Program-made: the position numbers and the translations under genes
Notes under the pieces: generated by a model
What the model saw: the letters and a program-made list of their open reading frames with translations, nothing else
Database searches by the model: none
Told to the model about the DNA's origin: nothing
Source: an uncultured Clostridia bacterium
GTDB lineage: Bacteria; Bacillota; Clostridia; CAKSNL01; HGM11501
Length of the DNA: 64,000 bases
Direction: 5' to 3'
NCBI GenBank assembly: GCA_934476235.1
Contig: CAKSNL010000004.1
Span: 62,001-126,000 of the forward strand
Shown: in pieces, positions 50,414 to 58,978 of the stretch
Layout: every line of letters begins with the position of its first letter
Position numbering within the stretch: the first letter of the stretch is position 1

Positions 50414-51904
50414 TTACACATACGGGATAATGTTTTCACCCTCAAACCAGCCGGACTTTTTCAGGTCTCCTCCGCTCGGCAGAAGCTTTCTTAAGTTCTG
50501 CATGCCGACGCACTTGTAGACCTCCCATGTCCTCCGGTCGGCATACTTATCGTCCTCCGACCACATCTGGCATGCGGCGTATATGATGTTTTTCGTGTCT
50601 CTCCCAGCCGTGTTCCACGTCGTGGCGATAACGCCCAAAAGGGAATGATTCTTCGCCAGAGCGCATCTTCCGTTGATATTCTCCGCCGCACTGACGTTAT
50701 TATAACCCTCCCACGGCGACAATACGACGGTTCCGGGCTCCCGCCTCTCTGCAAAATACTTCACCGACTCGTCCCTGTCGCCTCCGATATTATACTGCCA
50801 GTCGTCAATAATTATTTTTTTACTGAGCCGTGCGAGGTTGCGTTCCGAATCCGCGCATCTGTTGGAAACATTGTGGCAGTAGGGAAACTTAAATACCTTT
50901 CTGTCCAAAAACATGTCTCCCCACATGATCATTTTTCTGCCGCTTTCCTCAATTTCTGCCGCGGTGGAGTTTAAGAAGTCTACAAAAGCGCGGTTCTGTG
51001 CCCCGTCCATACCGTCATCGTCCCCGTCGCAGATATATGCCTCGTCGCATCCGACGTGAAAATATTCTCCCTCACCGAAAAGCCCGCAAAGCTCTGCGCG
51101 TGCCGACCTTAAAAGCTCCCTCACCTCAGGCATTGACACCTTCCACGTCCATCCTCCGGGTTCAAAGTATTCCTCATACTCCGGAGCGTTGTCTATCAAG
51201 ACGTTCTTGCCCGCCTTAAACCTTGACTGCGCGGCGTGCCCCAGGTGGTTAAACATCGGAATAAATTCAATGCCGAACGCCTTGCCGTCCTCAATGACCG
51301 TGCGAAGCTCATCGGCTGAGTATCCGTCCCTCCAGCCAAGCTCCTTCATAAAGCTGAATTTATACATTCCCCAGAATTCAAGTATCACATGCGAATACTT
51401 TAAAAGTCCGCAGAGTCTTACCGCCTTTTGCAGAAACAAAAGCGAGGTTTCCGGGAACACGCAAAGGTGGATGCCGCGCAGCTTCAGCACCGGTCTGTCC
51501 GAAACGGTGCAGCACGGAATCTTAAAGTTTTTGTTTCTATTACTGTAAGGACCGATCATCTGAAGCAGTGTGGAAAAGGCGTGAATAAGTCCATTTTCTT
51601 CGCTGTACAAAACCCATATACCATTATGAGTACACTCAAGCGTGTACTCATAATTTGTTTTATCCTTATTTATCTGATAATCCTTGCTTTTTTTGATCAG
51701 CGCACAACCCGAAAGCCCGTCCGCCTCAACAAGCACAAGATGCGACTTTCCGGCAGTGAAGTTTTTCCAAAGCTCCGCGCATTTTTTCTTGAAAAACTCA
51801 TTTTTAATGTTTTTATCAATGATAAAATACAGCGTTTCGCTTTCAGAAAAGACAAAACTGCCTTCTTTTTCTTTGCACTTTGAAGGTGCGGGAAAAACAT
51901 TCAT
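50414..51904 (-). CDS. Cytoplasmic GH20-family hexosaminidase-like protein
   Basis: A 496-residue glycoside hydrolase family 20 type protein. An N-terminal GH20b-like domain (about 1-125) precedes the TIM barrel (about 135-480). The catalytic pair is Asp287-Glu288 in YFHVGCDEAY; RGIHLCVF and EFIPMFNHLGHAAQSR are also family-like. The family removes terminal GlcNAc or GalNAc through substrate assistance. No signal peptide, so imported oligosaccharides are the likely substrate. The 5' third is more A/T-rich than its neighbours. An inverted repeat lies inside the coding region at 51623-51654. Confidence 0.82.
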   Translation of the reverse strand: MNVFPAPSKCKEKEGSFVFSESETLYFIIDKNIKNEFFKKKCAELWKNFTAGKSHLVLVEADGLSGCALIKKSKDYQINKDKTNYEYTLECTHNGIWVLYSEENGLIHAFSTLLQMIGPYSNRNKNFKIPCCTVSDRPVLKLRGIHLCVFPETSLLFLQKAVRLCGLLKYSHVILEFWGMYKFSFMKELGWRDGYSADELRTVIEDGKAFGIEFIPMFNHLGHAAQSRFKAGKNVLIDNAPEYEEYFEPGGWTWKVSMPEVRELLRSARAELCGLFGEGEYFHVGCDEAYICDGDDDGMDGAQNRAFVDFLNSTAAEIEESGRKMIMWGDMFLDRKVFKFPYCHNVSNRCADSERNLARLSKKIIIDDWQYNIGGDRDESVKYFAERREPGTVVLSPWEGYNNVSAAENINGRCALAKNHSLLGVIATTWNTAGRDTKNIIYAACQMWSEDDKYADRRTWEVYKCVGMQNLRKLLPSGGDLKKSGWFEGENIIPYV

Positions 51905-51928
51905 CGCGATCCCAACCCTTTATTTATA

Positions 51929-52903
51929 TTACTGCTCCGACTTCTTCGGTGCGCCGACATACTTTTTCTTGCCGGGGGTCTTTTTATTTGCAGCCTTGTT
52001 TCTTCTGCGTTTCGCAACATCATTCTTCATCTTAACCCAGAGCGGTGCGCAAAGGAAGATGGAAGCGTAGGTACCTGCTATGATACCGATGATGATCGGA
52101 AGCGCGAATTCTCTTATCGAGTTAACGCCTAAGATATAGAGCATTCCGATAGTGATAAGAGTCGTGATGGAGCTGTTTATGGTTCTGTTTAATGACTGTG
52201 CCGTACTTGCATCGGCAATCTCCTCGTAAGACGCGCTCTTGTTCTTTCTTAAGTTTTCACGGACACGGTCGAATATAACGATGGTGTTGTTAATCGAATA
52301 TCCGACTATTGTGAGTATCGCCGCTACGAATGAATTGTTTACCGGAATTTTGAATAATGCATAGAAGCCTATCATTATAACAATGTTATGGATAAGTCCC
52401 GCAACCGCAGAAACACCGGATAAAAATTCGAATCTTACCGTGATGTATAAAAGCATCAGGGCAACCGCGATAAGAACCGCATACATAGAATCGGTAAGGA
52501 TCTTCTTACTGGTTCCCGCGCTGATTGTCGTCACGTTTCTCTCGCTTGCGGGAATCGTGATATTGTACTTTGCTTCGATTTCGGAGAAAATGTTTTCAAG
52601 CTTCTCATTTGCCCCGCCGTCGGAATAAGGAAGCTCGATAGTCTTTACGGAAACCGACTTTCCGCCGTCAACCAGCTGCGCCTGAACGTCGCCCTCGCCG
52701 ATAATGCCCGATACGATCGACTCAATATCGTCCGTCGAGAACTCGGCGCCCTGCATATCAAGCTGGATCGTGGTACCGCCCGTGAAGTCAATACCGTAGG
52801 AAAGACCGCCGTGTATCAGGAGCCCTACGATTCCGGCAAGAACCAAAACCAATGATACGATAGCAAAATATTTACTCTTTTCGGTATATTTAAACTGTTT
52901 CAT
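51929..52903 (-). CDS. secF: Protein translocase subunit SecF
   Basis: A 324-residue RND-type membrane protein that with SecD uses the proton-motive force to finish Sec export. One N-terminal helix, the periplasmic domain with YGIDFTGGTTIQLDM near 31, then five helices including VGYSINNTIVIFDRVREN near 205. A basic tail (KRRRNKAANKKTPGKKK) follows. The start overlaps the secD stop by 14 nt. Confidence 0.95.
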   Translation of the reverse strand: MKQFKYTEKSKYFAIVSLVLVLAGIVGLLIHGGLSYGIDFTGGTTIQLDMQGAEFSTDDIESIVSGIIGEGDVQAQLVDGGKSVSVKTIELPYSDGGANEKLENIFSEIEAKYNITIPASERNVTTISAGTSKKILTDSMYAVLIAVALMLLYITVRFEFLSGVSAVAGLIHNIVIMIGFYALFKIPVNNSFVAAILTIVGYSINNTIVIFDRVRENLRKNKSASYEEIADASTAQSLNRTINSSITTLITIGMLYILGVNSIREFALPIIIGIIAGTYASIFLCAPLWVKMKNDVAKRRRNKAANKKTPGKKKYVGAPKKSEQ

Positions 52904-54194
52904 TTACCGCACCCCTTTTCACGCCGAACCAGCCGGAACTCTTTATACCAAATCCGTTTACAAGAAGCTTAACCATAATCTTGGTAAGGATTATAGCCGT
53001 AAAGAAGCTTACAAGCGTACCAACGCCGAGCGTTACGGCGAAGCCCTTTATGGAGCCCGTGCCGAACATATAAAGAACGACTGCGGCAATCATTGTTGTA
53101 ATATTCGCGTCGAAGATCGCGATCATTGCTCTGTTAAACGCAGAGTCGATAGACGCGCCGACCGTCTTTCCTGTTCTGAGCTCTTCCTTAAGACGCTCAA
53201 ATATGATACAGTCAGCGTCAACCGCCATACCGATTGAAAGAACAAGACCCGCAATACCCGAAAGTGTCAGCGTCGCACCGATTCTGATCAAAATGATTAC
53301 GACCAGGTTCGTGTATGCGCAAAGGCTGATTGAAGCCACAACGCCGGCAAGACGGTATATGGCAATCATGAATACGATAACCAAAAGTATACCGATTCCG
53401 CCCGCGATAAGGCTCTTTGAAAGCGCCTCGTCACCCAAGGTAGGTCCGACGCTCTGAAGCTGAGAAACCTCAAGCTTAAAGGGAAGCTGACCGCTTCTTA
53501 TCTGTGCGGCAAGCGTGTTTGCCGAATCCTTATCGAAGTTGCCGGTTATAACGCAGCTCTCCGAGTCGATAACCTCGGAAACTCTGGGCTCGGAAACAGA
53601 CTTATCGTCAAGATAAATTGCGATGTAGTTGTTGTTATCCGACTGATAGTTAAGTACCGTGCTTGTCGCCTCGCGGAACGCCGCCTGACCTGCCGCGGTA
53701 AGCTCCAGCGTTACGAAATACTGCGAACCGCTCGTCTCCGATATCTGACCGTAGTTCATCTTCGCGTCCTTGACATACTCGTCCGACCCGTCCATCAGGA
53801 CATTGCCCTGATAGTCGCGGAATGTCAGCTGAGCCGTTGAACCGAGGATGGAAACCGCTTCCGACGGATCGTCGATATTCGGTATCTCAATTCTGACGGT
53901 GTCATCACCCTGAACGGCAACCGTCGCATCAAAATAGCTCTGACTGTCCAAACGGTTTCTCATAATGGATGTGACCGTTTCCATCTGTTCGGTCGTGGGA
54001 GTAACTCCCTCTTCCGCCTTAAATTCTATAAGCGAGCCTCCGACAAGGTCGAGTCCCTGCTTAATTCCGTACTCCTCATCAAGAGCATCCGGGAATCTGT
54101 AATCGCCGATTGTTACGTCAAACACGCAAACGTAGCAAGCCATAAATATCACAGCGGCGATCAGCAGAAATGCAATAATGTTTTTTGCTCTCAT
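52890..54194 (-). CDS. secD: Protein translocase subunit SecD
   Basis: A 434-residue membrane protein. An N-terminal helix is followed by IKQGLDLVGGSLIEF near 40, the periplasmic P1 domain, and six helices from about 250, including SIGMAVDADCIIFERLKEEL near 330. Shorter than enterobacterial SecD (615), as usual in clostridia. The start at MRAKNIIA follows AGGAGGAG. Has its own promoter downstream of the TIGR04086 terminator. Confidence 0.95.
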   Translation of the reverse strand: MRAKNIIAFLLIAAVIFMACYVCVFDVTIGDYRFPDALDEEYGIKQGLDLVGGSLIEFKAEEGVTPTTEQMETVTSIMRNRLDSQSYFDATVAVQGDDTVRIEIPNIDDPSEAVSILGSTAQLTFRDYQGNVLMDGSDEYVKDAKMNYGQISETSGSQYFVTLELTAAGQAAFREATSTVLNYQSDNNNYIAIYLDDKSVSEPRVSEVIDSESCVITGNFDKDSANTLAAQIRSGQLPFKLEVSQLQSVGPTLGDEALSKSLIAGGIGILLVIVFMIAIYRLAGVVASISLCAYTNLVVIILIRIGATLTLSGIAGLVLSIGMAVDADCIIFERLKEELRTGKTVGASIDSAFNRAMIAIFDANITTMIAAVVLYMFGTGSIKGFAVTLGVGTLVSFFTAIILTKIMVKLLVNGFGIKSSGWFGVKRGAVNETV

Positions 54195-54228
54195 GCTTTC
54201 TCCTCCTAAAAAAATGTATAGCATATCT

Positions 54229-54257
54229 ATTATAGACCTTCCGGCGGTTTAAGTCAA
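54229..54257 (-). promoter_or_regulatory. Promoter of secDF
   Basis: Minus-strand TTGACT and TATAAT with a 17-nt spacer, 35 nt upstream of the secD start. Confidence 0.75.
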
Positions 54258-54281
54258 CTAAAATTTTATTAAAAGACACAA

Positions 54282-54315
54282 AAAAAGAAGGATTTTTAAT
54301 AAAAATCCTTCTTTT
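54282..54315 (-). terminator. Terminator after the TIGR04086 gene
   Basis: Stem AAAGAAGGATTTTT / AAAAATCCTTCTTT flanked by A and T runs, directly after the stop codon on the minus strand. Confidence 0.85.
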
Positions 54316-54318
54316 TCC

Positions 54319-54717
54319 CTATCTTCTGCCCCGTATGTTCACGCCGATTATGCCGCCCAAAGCTCCGCCCAGAGCAAGGAGCGCCGCGGTGGGAAGCACT
54401 CCCTTGGAAAACCCCGGAAAGCCGAATGCCATAAATCCCGTGATATATAAGGCTGCCGCATATAAAAGCGCGGTCGCAATGCCCAATATAAGCCCCTGCT
54501 TCCTTAATTTCCTTCCGCCCGCCGCGGACGAGAAAAACACCGAAAGAATTGACGACGCCGTAACCAGCGCCCGCGCGACGCTCTCTTTTATATCGCCTAT
54601 CAGATATACCGCGGCGAGAGCCAGTAAGAGCGCCCCGGTTAAGACAAGCGAGAGCAAAAGGCATTTTGACAAGGTATATACAAAAAGGCTTTTTCCCGCT
54701 CTTTCGTTATCAGTCAT
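54319..54717 (-). CDS. TIGR04086-family membrane protein
   Basis: A 132-residue protein with four hydrophobic helices (about 18-40, 48-68, 76-97, 103-125) and a glycine-rich last helix (LLALGGALGGIIGVNIRGRR). This matches the small clostridial family TIGR04086, usually coded next to yajC as here. Function unknown. A/G-rich ribosome site AAGAGGAGG precedes the ATG. Confidence 0.75.
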   Translation of the reverse strand: MTDNERAGKSLFVYTLSKCLLLSLVLTGALLLALAAVYLIGDIKESVARALVTASSILSVFFSSAAGGRKLRKQGLILGIATALLYAAALYITGFMAFGFPGFSKGVLPTAALLALGGALGGIIGVNIRGRR

Positions 54718-54770
54718 AAAAAAACCTCCTCTTTATAACTTATGTTATTCAGAGAAGGTTATTTTTATTC

Positions 54771-55112
54771 TTATTTTGCCTCCGGCTCGTCATGCTCTGT
54801 CAGGCACTTGCTGATAGAGGACTTTGCGAACTTGATCTTTGTCTTGTCCGCGGTAGACTCGATAACAACATAATCGTCCTTAACGGTCTGAACCTTGCCG
54901 TAAACTCCGCCTATCGTGATGATCTCATCGCCGGGCTTTATCGCGTCAATCATCGCGCGCTGTTTTTTCTCCTGCTTCTTCTGAGGAAGAATGAGCACGA
55001 AATAAAATACCGCAAAGATCGCCACCATAATAATGAGGCTCGACCACTGGCTTCCCGCCGCGGTTCCTGCCGCTGCAGCCGCAGTGTCTCCTGCTGCGTA
55101 AATTGTCATCAT
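54771..55112 (-). CDS. yajC: Preprotein translocase subunit YajC
   Basis: A 113-residue single-helix protein (helix about 24-43, ending YFVLILPQKKQEKK) with the conserved cytoplasmic segment IKPGDEIITIGGVYGKV near 58. YajC joins SecDF. The short Ala-rich N-terminus before the helix is longer than usual. Located in the common queA-tgt-yajC-secDF order. Confidence 0.93.
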   Translation of the reverse strand: MMTIYAAGDTAAAAAGTAAGSQWSSLIIMVAIFAVFYFVLILPQKKQEKKQRAMIDAIKPGDEIITIGGVYGKVQTVKDDYVVIESTADKTKIKFAKSSISKCLTEHDEPEAK

Positions 55113-55144
55113 AACTTTTACCTCCGTTTTTTTATTTTAACCGG

Positions 55145-55972
55145 TCACTGCCTTTCGGCATTTATCCGGTCCATACACATTTTGTAATTCTTATAATAAT
55201 CCGAAAAAGAATGCGGTCTTTTCGTATCGCGAGGATCGTCCGCGAGCGGGACTTCGTACATAAAGGGTCCCGAATAACCCGCGTCATCAAGCGCCGCCAT
55301 AATCCTTGCCCAGTCATTTTTTCCTTCAAACGGCAGCCAGTGGCGCTCGTCCGAAAAATCATAGTCCGATATGTGCACTGTCACAATCTTTTCGCCCAGC
55401 GCACGGACAAACTCCGTATTGTCGCCAACCAGAAGATGGTTCGTATCAAAGCAGACCTTCAGTCTCCCGTCCGCGCTTATAAGCTCTTTTATCTCCTCTG
55501 CGCAGTTGCCGAGGCAAGTTCTCGGAAGATCCTCGACCGCAAGAGTCATTCCGCTCCCCGACGCGGCATCCGCAAGATAAGCAAGCGATTCCTTTGCGCA
55601 TTTTAACCGCTCCGCCCGCTCATTTTCGGGGTTTGGCTCCGCGCTCGGGTGAATAACCGCGATCTTTGCGCCGGTCAGCGCCGCTTTCCTGATATATTCA
55701 GACTGGAGCAGAACCGAATTTTTTCTTATGTCTTTATCCGGGCTTGCGATATTGTTGGTCTCAAAAGGATAAAACGGCAGATGAAAGGACCAGACCTCTA
55801 CGCCCGTTTCGCCGGAGAGCCTTAATACCTCCCCCGCGTCAAGAGACTCTGTCCTTTCCGGGGAAAGCGATATTTCCAGCGCTTGGATACCGGCTTCTTT
55901 ATACGATGAGAACACCTCGCGGTCAAGCCTTCCGCATGACGCCGTGGAAACGCCTAACTTACGGTCCTTCAT
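55145..55972 (-). CDS. Sugar phosphate isomerase/epimerase-like TIM-barrel protein
   Basis: A 275-residue xylose-isomerase-like barrel. The pattern LGVSTASCGRL, QALEISLSPERT, VEDLPRTCLGN (Glu metal ligand near 146), LKVCFDTNHLLVGDN (Asp/His near 180) and VTVHISDYD (near 200) places the usual divalent-metal ligands. Members isomerise sugars or inosose. It interrupts the tgt-yajC order on the same strand; its substrate is unknown. Confidence 0.8.
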   Translation of the reverse strand: MKDRKLGVSTASCGRLDREVFSSYKEAGIQALEISLSPERTESLDAGEVLRLSGETGVEVWSFHLPFYPFETNNIASPDKDIRKNSVLLQSEYIRKAALTGAKIAVIHPSAEPNPENERAERLKCAKESLAYLADAASGSGMTLAVEDLPRTCLGNCAEEIKELISADGRLKVCFDTNHLLVGDNTEFVRALGEKIVTVHISDYDFSDERHWLPFEGKNDWARIMAALDDAGYSGPFMYEVPLADDPRDTKRPHSFSDYYKNYKMCMDRINAERQ

Positions 55973-56040
55973 TTTTTTCCCTCCGTTTTTAAGCCTTTAG
56001 AGTTATTCTAACACACCGCGCTCTCATTTGCAAGTATTTT

Positions 56041-57171
56041 TTAAGCTCTTTCGGAATATACCGGAATCTTCTCGCGGCGGAAGGCTTCAAATCTTCCCTC
56101 GTCAAGCGCTTCTCTGATATCCGCTGCGAGCTTGTTGTAAAAATAAATGTTGTGCTGAACGCAAAGGCGCATCCCGAGCATTTCCTTCGCCTTCAAAAGG
56201 TGCCTGATATAGCCCTTGGAGTGATTGCGGCATGCCGGGCAGTTACATTCGGGATCTATGGGCGATGTGTCTTTTAAATACTTGTTATTGTTTAAGTTCA
56301 CGATGCCCCGGCTCGTAAACAAAAGTCCGTGCCGCGCGTTTCGCGACGGCATAACGCAGTCGAAAAAGTCCACCCCGCGCCAAACCGCCTCGATAATATT
56401 TACCGGGGTGCCGACTCCCATTAAATACCTCGGTTTGTCGGAAGGCATATAAGGCTCGACATGCTCTATGATGTCATACATCTCCTCGGCGCTTTCGCCG
56501 ACCGCGAGACCTCCTATCGCATAGCCCGGAAGGTCAAGCTCGGCTATCGCCTTCATATGCTCGATACGAAGGTCACTGTACGTTCCGCCCTGGTTGATCC
56601 CGAAAAGCATCTGTTCTTTATTTATAGTTTCCGGAAGCGAATTGAGCCTGTCTAACTCCGCCTTGCAGCGGTAAAGCCAGCGCGTTGTCCTCTCAATGGA
56701 ATTTTTAACGTAGTCATAGGGCGAGGGGTTTTCGATGCACTCGTCAAACGCCATCGCAATGGTAGACGCCAGGTGCGACTGTATCCTCATGCTTTCCTCT
56801 GGTCCCATGAATATGCTTTTCCCGTCAATGTGCGACTTGAAGGACACGCCCTCCTCCTTGATCTTTCTCAAATCGGCGAGCGAGAATACCTGAAACCCTC
56901 CGCTGTCGGTAAGGACGGGACCGGACCAGTTCATAAAAGCGCGGACACCGCCCATTTCGTATATAACGTCATCTCCCGGGCGCACATGAAGGTGATATGT
57001 ATTGGAAAGCTCAATCTGGCAGCCGAGCTCCTTTAAGTCCTCAGCGTCCAGTCCGCCCTTTATCGCCGCCGCGGTGCCGACATTCATGAACACCGGCGTT
57101 TCCACCACACCGTGCGGACAGGTGAATCTCCCGCGCCTCGCGTTTTTTTCTTTCTTTATAACCTCAAACAT
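56041..57171 (-). CDS. tgt: Queuine/preQ1 tRNA-ribosyltransferase
   Basis: A 376-residue enzyme that exchanges G34 for preQ1 in tRNAs with GUN anticodons. Family features: FTCPHGVVETPVFMNVGT at the N-terminus, LTDSGGFQVFSL near 90 (catalytic Asp), YAIGGLAVGE near 215, FDCVMPSRNARHG near 265 (nucleophile Asp), and zinc ligands CNCPACRNHSKGYIRHL. The start at MFEVIKKE has AGAGG upstream; earlier in-frame codons run into the DUF2442 gene. Separated from queA by the inserted DUF4160/DUF2442 pair. Confidence 0.95.
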   Translation of the reverse strand: MFEVIKKEKNARRGRFTCPHGVVETPVFMNVGTAAAIKGGLDAEDLKELGCQIELSNTYHLHVRPGDDVIYEMGGVRAFMNWSGPVLTDSGGFQVFSLADLRKIKEEGVSFKSHIDGKSIFMGPEESMRIQSHLASTIAMAFDECIENPSPYDYVKNSIERTTRWLYRCKAELDRLNSLPETINKEQMLFGINQGGTYSDLRIEHMKAIAELDLPGYAIGGLAVGESAEEMYDIIEHVEPYMPSDKPRYLMGVGTPVNIIEAVWRGVDFFDCVMPSRNARHGLLFTSRGIVNLNNNKYLKDTSPIDPECNCPACRNHSKGYIRHLLKAKEMLGMRLCVQHNIYFYNKLAADIREALDEGRFEAFRREKIPVYSERA

Positions 57172-57191
57172 TCTTTTCCTCTTTCTTTTGT

Positions 57192-57626
57192 CTAACGTCC
57201 GGCAGAACCGTACTCTCTTTCCATAGCCTCCGCCGAAACGACCCACTGTTTCCCGAATTTGTAAACATCCACTCCGTTTACAAGCTTACCGTAGCTTATA
57301 GCCTTTCTGAGTGTGCTTTCGTTAAGTCCCCAAAGTGCCGTCGCGTCCGAAAACGCCATAAGTCCGTCAAACGGTGTCTTAATTTCCTTCCCGTTGTCCC
57401 ATAATTCATCGCACGACAGGTCCAGTTCATCGTTCCACACAATGCCGTACCCCCCGACATCTACTCTGACAGATTCAAATTCACCGGGATTCTTTTTAAG
57501 TTCGGAAAATGCCGGAATCTTATTAAACAGAGGTTTTAAATCATATATCTTGGTAACGCCCTGTGCAAACTGCACGCTCAGTTTAAAATCCTTTATCGGA
57601 AAAACATTTTTTATTTTATGGAACAT
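57192..57626 (-). CDS. DUF2442 protein with fused helix-turn-helix
   Basis: A 144-residue protein. The first 75 residues match the small DUF2442 fold (VQFAQGVTKIYDLKPLF, then VRVDVGGYGIVWNDELDLSCDELW). The rest (about 90-140; FSDATALWGLNESTLRKAI then GKQWVVSAEAMEREYG) looks like a helix-turn-helix DNA-binding module. It follows the DUF4160 gene by 12 nt with GGGAG before the ATG. DUF4160/DUF2442 pairs are regarded as putative toxin-antitoxin or regulatory modules; the HTH suggests that this partner binds the palindrome in the shared promoter. More A/T-rich than its neighbours. Confidence 0.72.
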   Translation of the reverse strand: MFHKIKNVFPIKDFKLSVQFAQGVTKIYDLKPLFNKIPAFSELKKNPGEFESVRVDVGGYGIVWNDELDLSCDELWDNGKEIKTPFDGLMAFSDATALWGLNESTLRKAISYGKLVNGVDVYKFGKQWVVSAEAMEREYGSAGR

Positions 57627-57638
57627 AAATTCACTCCC

Positions 57639-57893
57639 TTATTCAAGTGGTTGTATGCTCTTAAACTCCTGTGTTTCCCAAATTTCCTTCAATTCGTTTC
57701 TGTGTAGTTCGGTCCACTCTCTGACCATATCCAGTGCTTTTTTCGGAAGGCTTCCTTCAAGCACCTCTCCGGTCATAAAATCAATTGCTGCAACATCCTC
57801 ATTATATATCGCATGTATATGCGGAGGATTGTGCTCGCTCTGTAAAAAATACATTCTTATGATTATTCCGTAAAACCTCGATAATACCGGCAT
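57639..57893 (-). CDS. DUF4160 protein
   Basis: An 84-residue protein of the DUF4160 family: MPVLSRFYGIIIRMYF, HNPPHIHAIYNEDVAAID (the conserved PPH-H cluster near 22-27), and MTGEVLEGSLPKKALDMVREW. The start at MPVLSRF has GAGGTGGGGG upstream. First gene of the two-gene unit, directly behind a consensus promoter. Its biochemical role is unknown; in such pairs it is the candidate toxin. Confidence 0.78.
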   Translation of the reverse strand: MPVLSRFYGIIIRMYFLQSEHNPPHIHAIYNEDVAAIDFMTGEVLEGSLPKKALDMVREWTELHRNELKEIWETQEFKSIQPLE

Positions 57894-57913
57894 TTCCCCC
57901 ACCTCTCAACACC

Positions 57914-57942
57914 ATTTTATCACGATACCGTGATGTTGTCAA
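57914..57942 (-). promoter_or_regulatory. Promoter with embedded operator for DUF4160-DUF2442
   Basis: Minus-strand TTGACA (57937-57942) and TAAAAT (57914-57919), 17 nt apart. The spacer contains the dyad ATCACG-N4-CGTGAT (57919-57934). A palindrome between -35 and -10 is the normal layout of an autorepressed two-gene module. Confidence 0.75.
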
Positions 57943-57947
57943 TATGC

Positions 57948-58976
57948 CTATCGAATAAACATCGCATCGCCGAAGCTGAAGAAGCGGTAGCGTTCCTTTA
58001 TTGCCTCCTCGTATGCGCGCATTACGGTCTCTCTTCCGGCAAACGCCGAGATAAGCATCATGAGTGTGGACTTCGGAAGGTGAAAGTTCGTTATCAGCGC
58101 GTCCACGGTCTTAAACTTATAGCCGGGATAGATAAATATGCTCGTGTCCATTTCGCACGGGGCAACCTTTCCGTTTTCATCCGCCGCGGATTCAAGCGTT
58201 CTACACGAGGTCGTGCCGACCGCGATGACTCTTCCGCCGCCCGATTTTGTGCGGTTTATCTTTTCTGCCGCGTCCGAATCTATGATGAAATGCTCCGAAT
58301 GCATTTTGTGCTCCTCAATATTTTCCACCTTGACCGGGCGGAACGTGCCGAGCCCGACGTGAAGCGTAACAAATGCCGTGTCGATTCCCTTTTCGCGGAT
58401 CTTATCCAAAAGCCCGTTCGTAAAATGAAGTCCGGCGGTCGGCGCCGCGGCAGAGCCCGAATACTTAGCGTATACGGTCTGATACATCTCCTTGTCGCCG
58501 AGCTCTTTTTTTATGTATCCGGGAAGCGGAACCTGCCCCAGTCTGTCTAAAACGTTTTCAAAAAGCCCGTCATAATAAAAGCGGACTATTCTGTTTCCAC
58601 CCTCGACTATTTCAAGTATTTCCGCCTTAAGCTCGCCGTTTTCCCCGAACTCGAAGCGCGCGCCTTCCTTTGCCCTTTTTCCGGGCTTTAAGGCTACCTC
58701 CCAGTCCGTCGTATTCTTTCTTTTTAAAAGCAGCATTTCAATTGCGCCGCCCGTTTTTTCCTTTGTGCCGATAAGCCGCGCCGGGATGACCCTCGTATCG
58801 TTCAGCACCAGGCAGTCGCCGGGATTAAGATATTCAGTCACATCGGAAAATATCCTGTGCCGGATCTCTCCGGTATCTTTCGAAAGCACCATGAGACGTG
58901 CCGACGCGCGGTCCGTCAAAGGCTCCTGGGCAATCAGCTCCTCGGGCAAATCATAGTCAAATTCTTCTAATTTCAT
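57948..58976 (-). CDS. queA: S-adenosylmethionine:tRNA ribosyltransferase-isomerase
   Basis: A 342-residue enzyme that makes epoxyqueuosine on tRNA from preQ1. Conserved segments: FDYDLPEELIAQEPL at the N-terminus, CLVLNDTRVIPARL near 53, SGSAAAPTAGLHFT near 170, TLHVGLGTFRPV near 200 and FHLPKSTLMMLISAFAG near 297. Normally next to tgt; here the DUF4160/DUF2442 pair lies between them. It follows the SpoIID-like gene by 2 nt. Confidence 0.95.
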   Translation of the reverse strand: MKLEEFDYDLPEELIAQEPLTDRASARLMVLSKDTGEIRHRIFSDVTEYLNPGDCLVLNDTRVIPARLIGTKEKTGGAIEMLLLKRKNTTDWEVALKPGKRAKEGARFEFGENGELKAEILEIVEGGNRIVRFYYDGLFENVLDRLGQVPLPGYIKKELGDKEMYQTVYAKYSGSAAAPTAGLHFTNGLLDKIREKGIDTAFVTLHVGLGTFRPVKVENIEEHKMHSEHFIIDSDAAEKINRTKSGGGRVIAVGTTSCRTLESAADENGKVAPCEMDTSIFIYPGYKFKTVDALITNFHLPKSTLMMLISAFAGRETVMRAYEEAIKERYRFFSFGDAMFIR

Positions 58977-58978
58977 TT

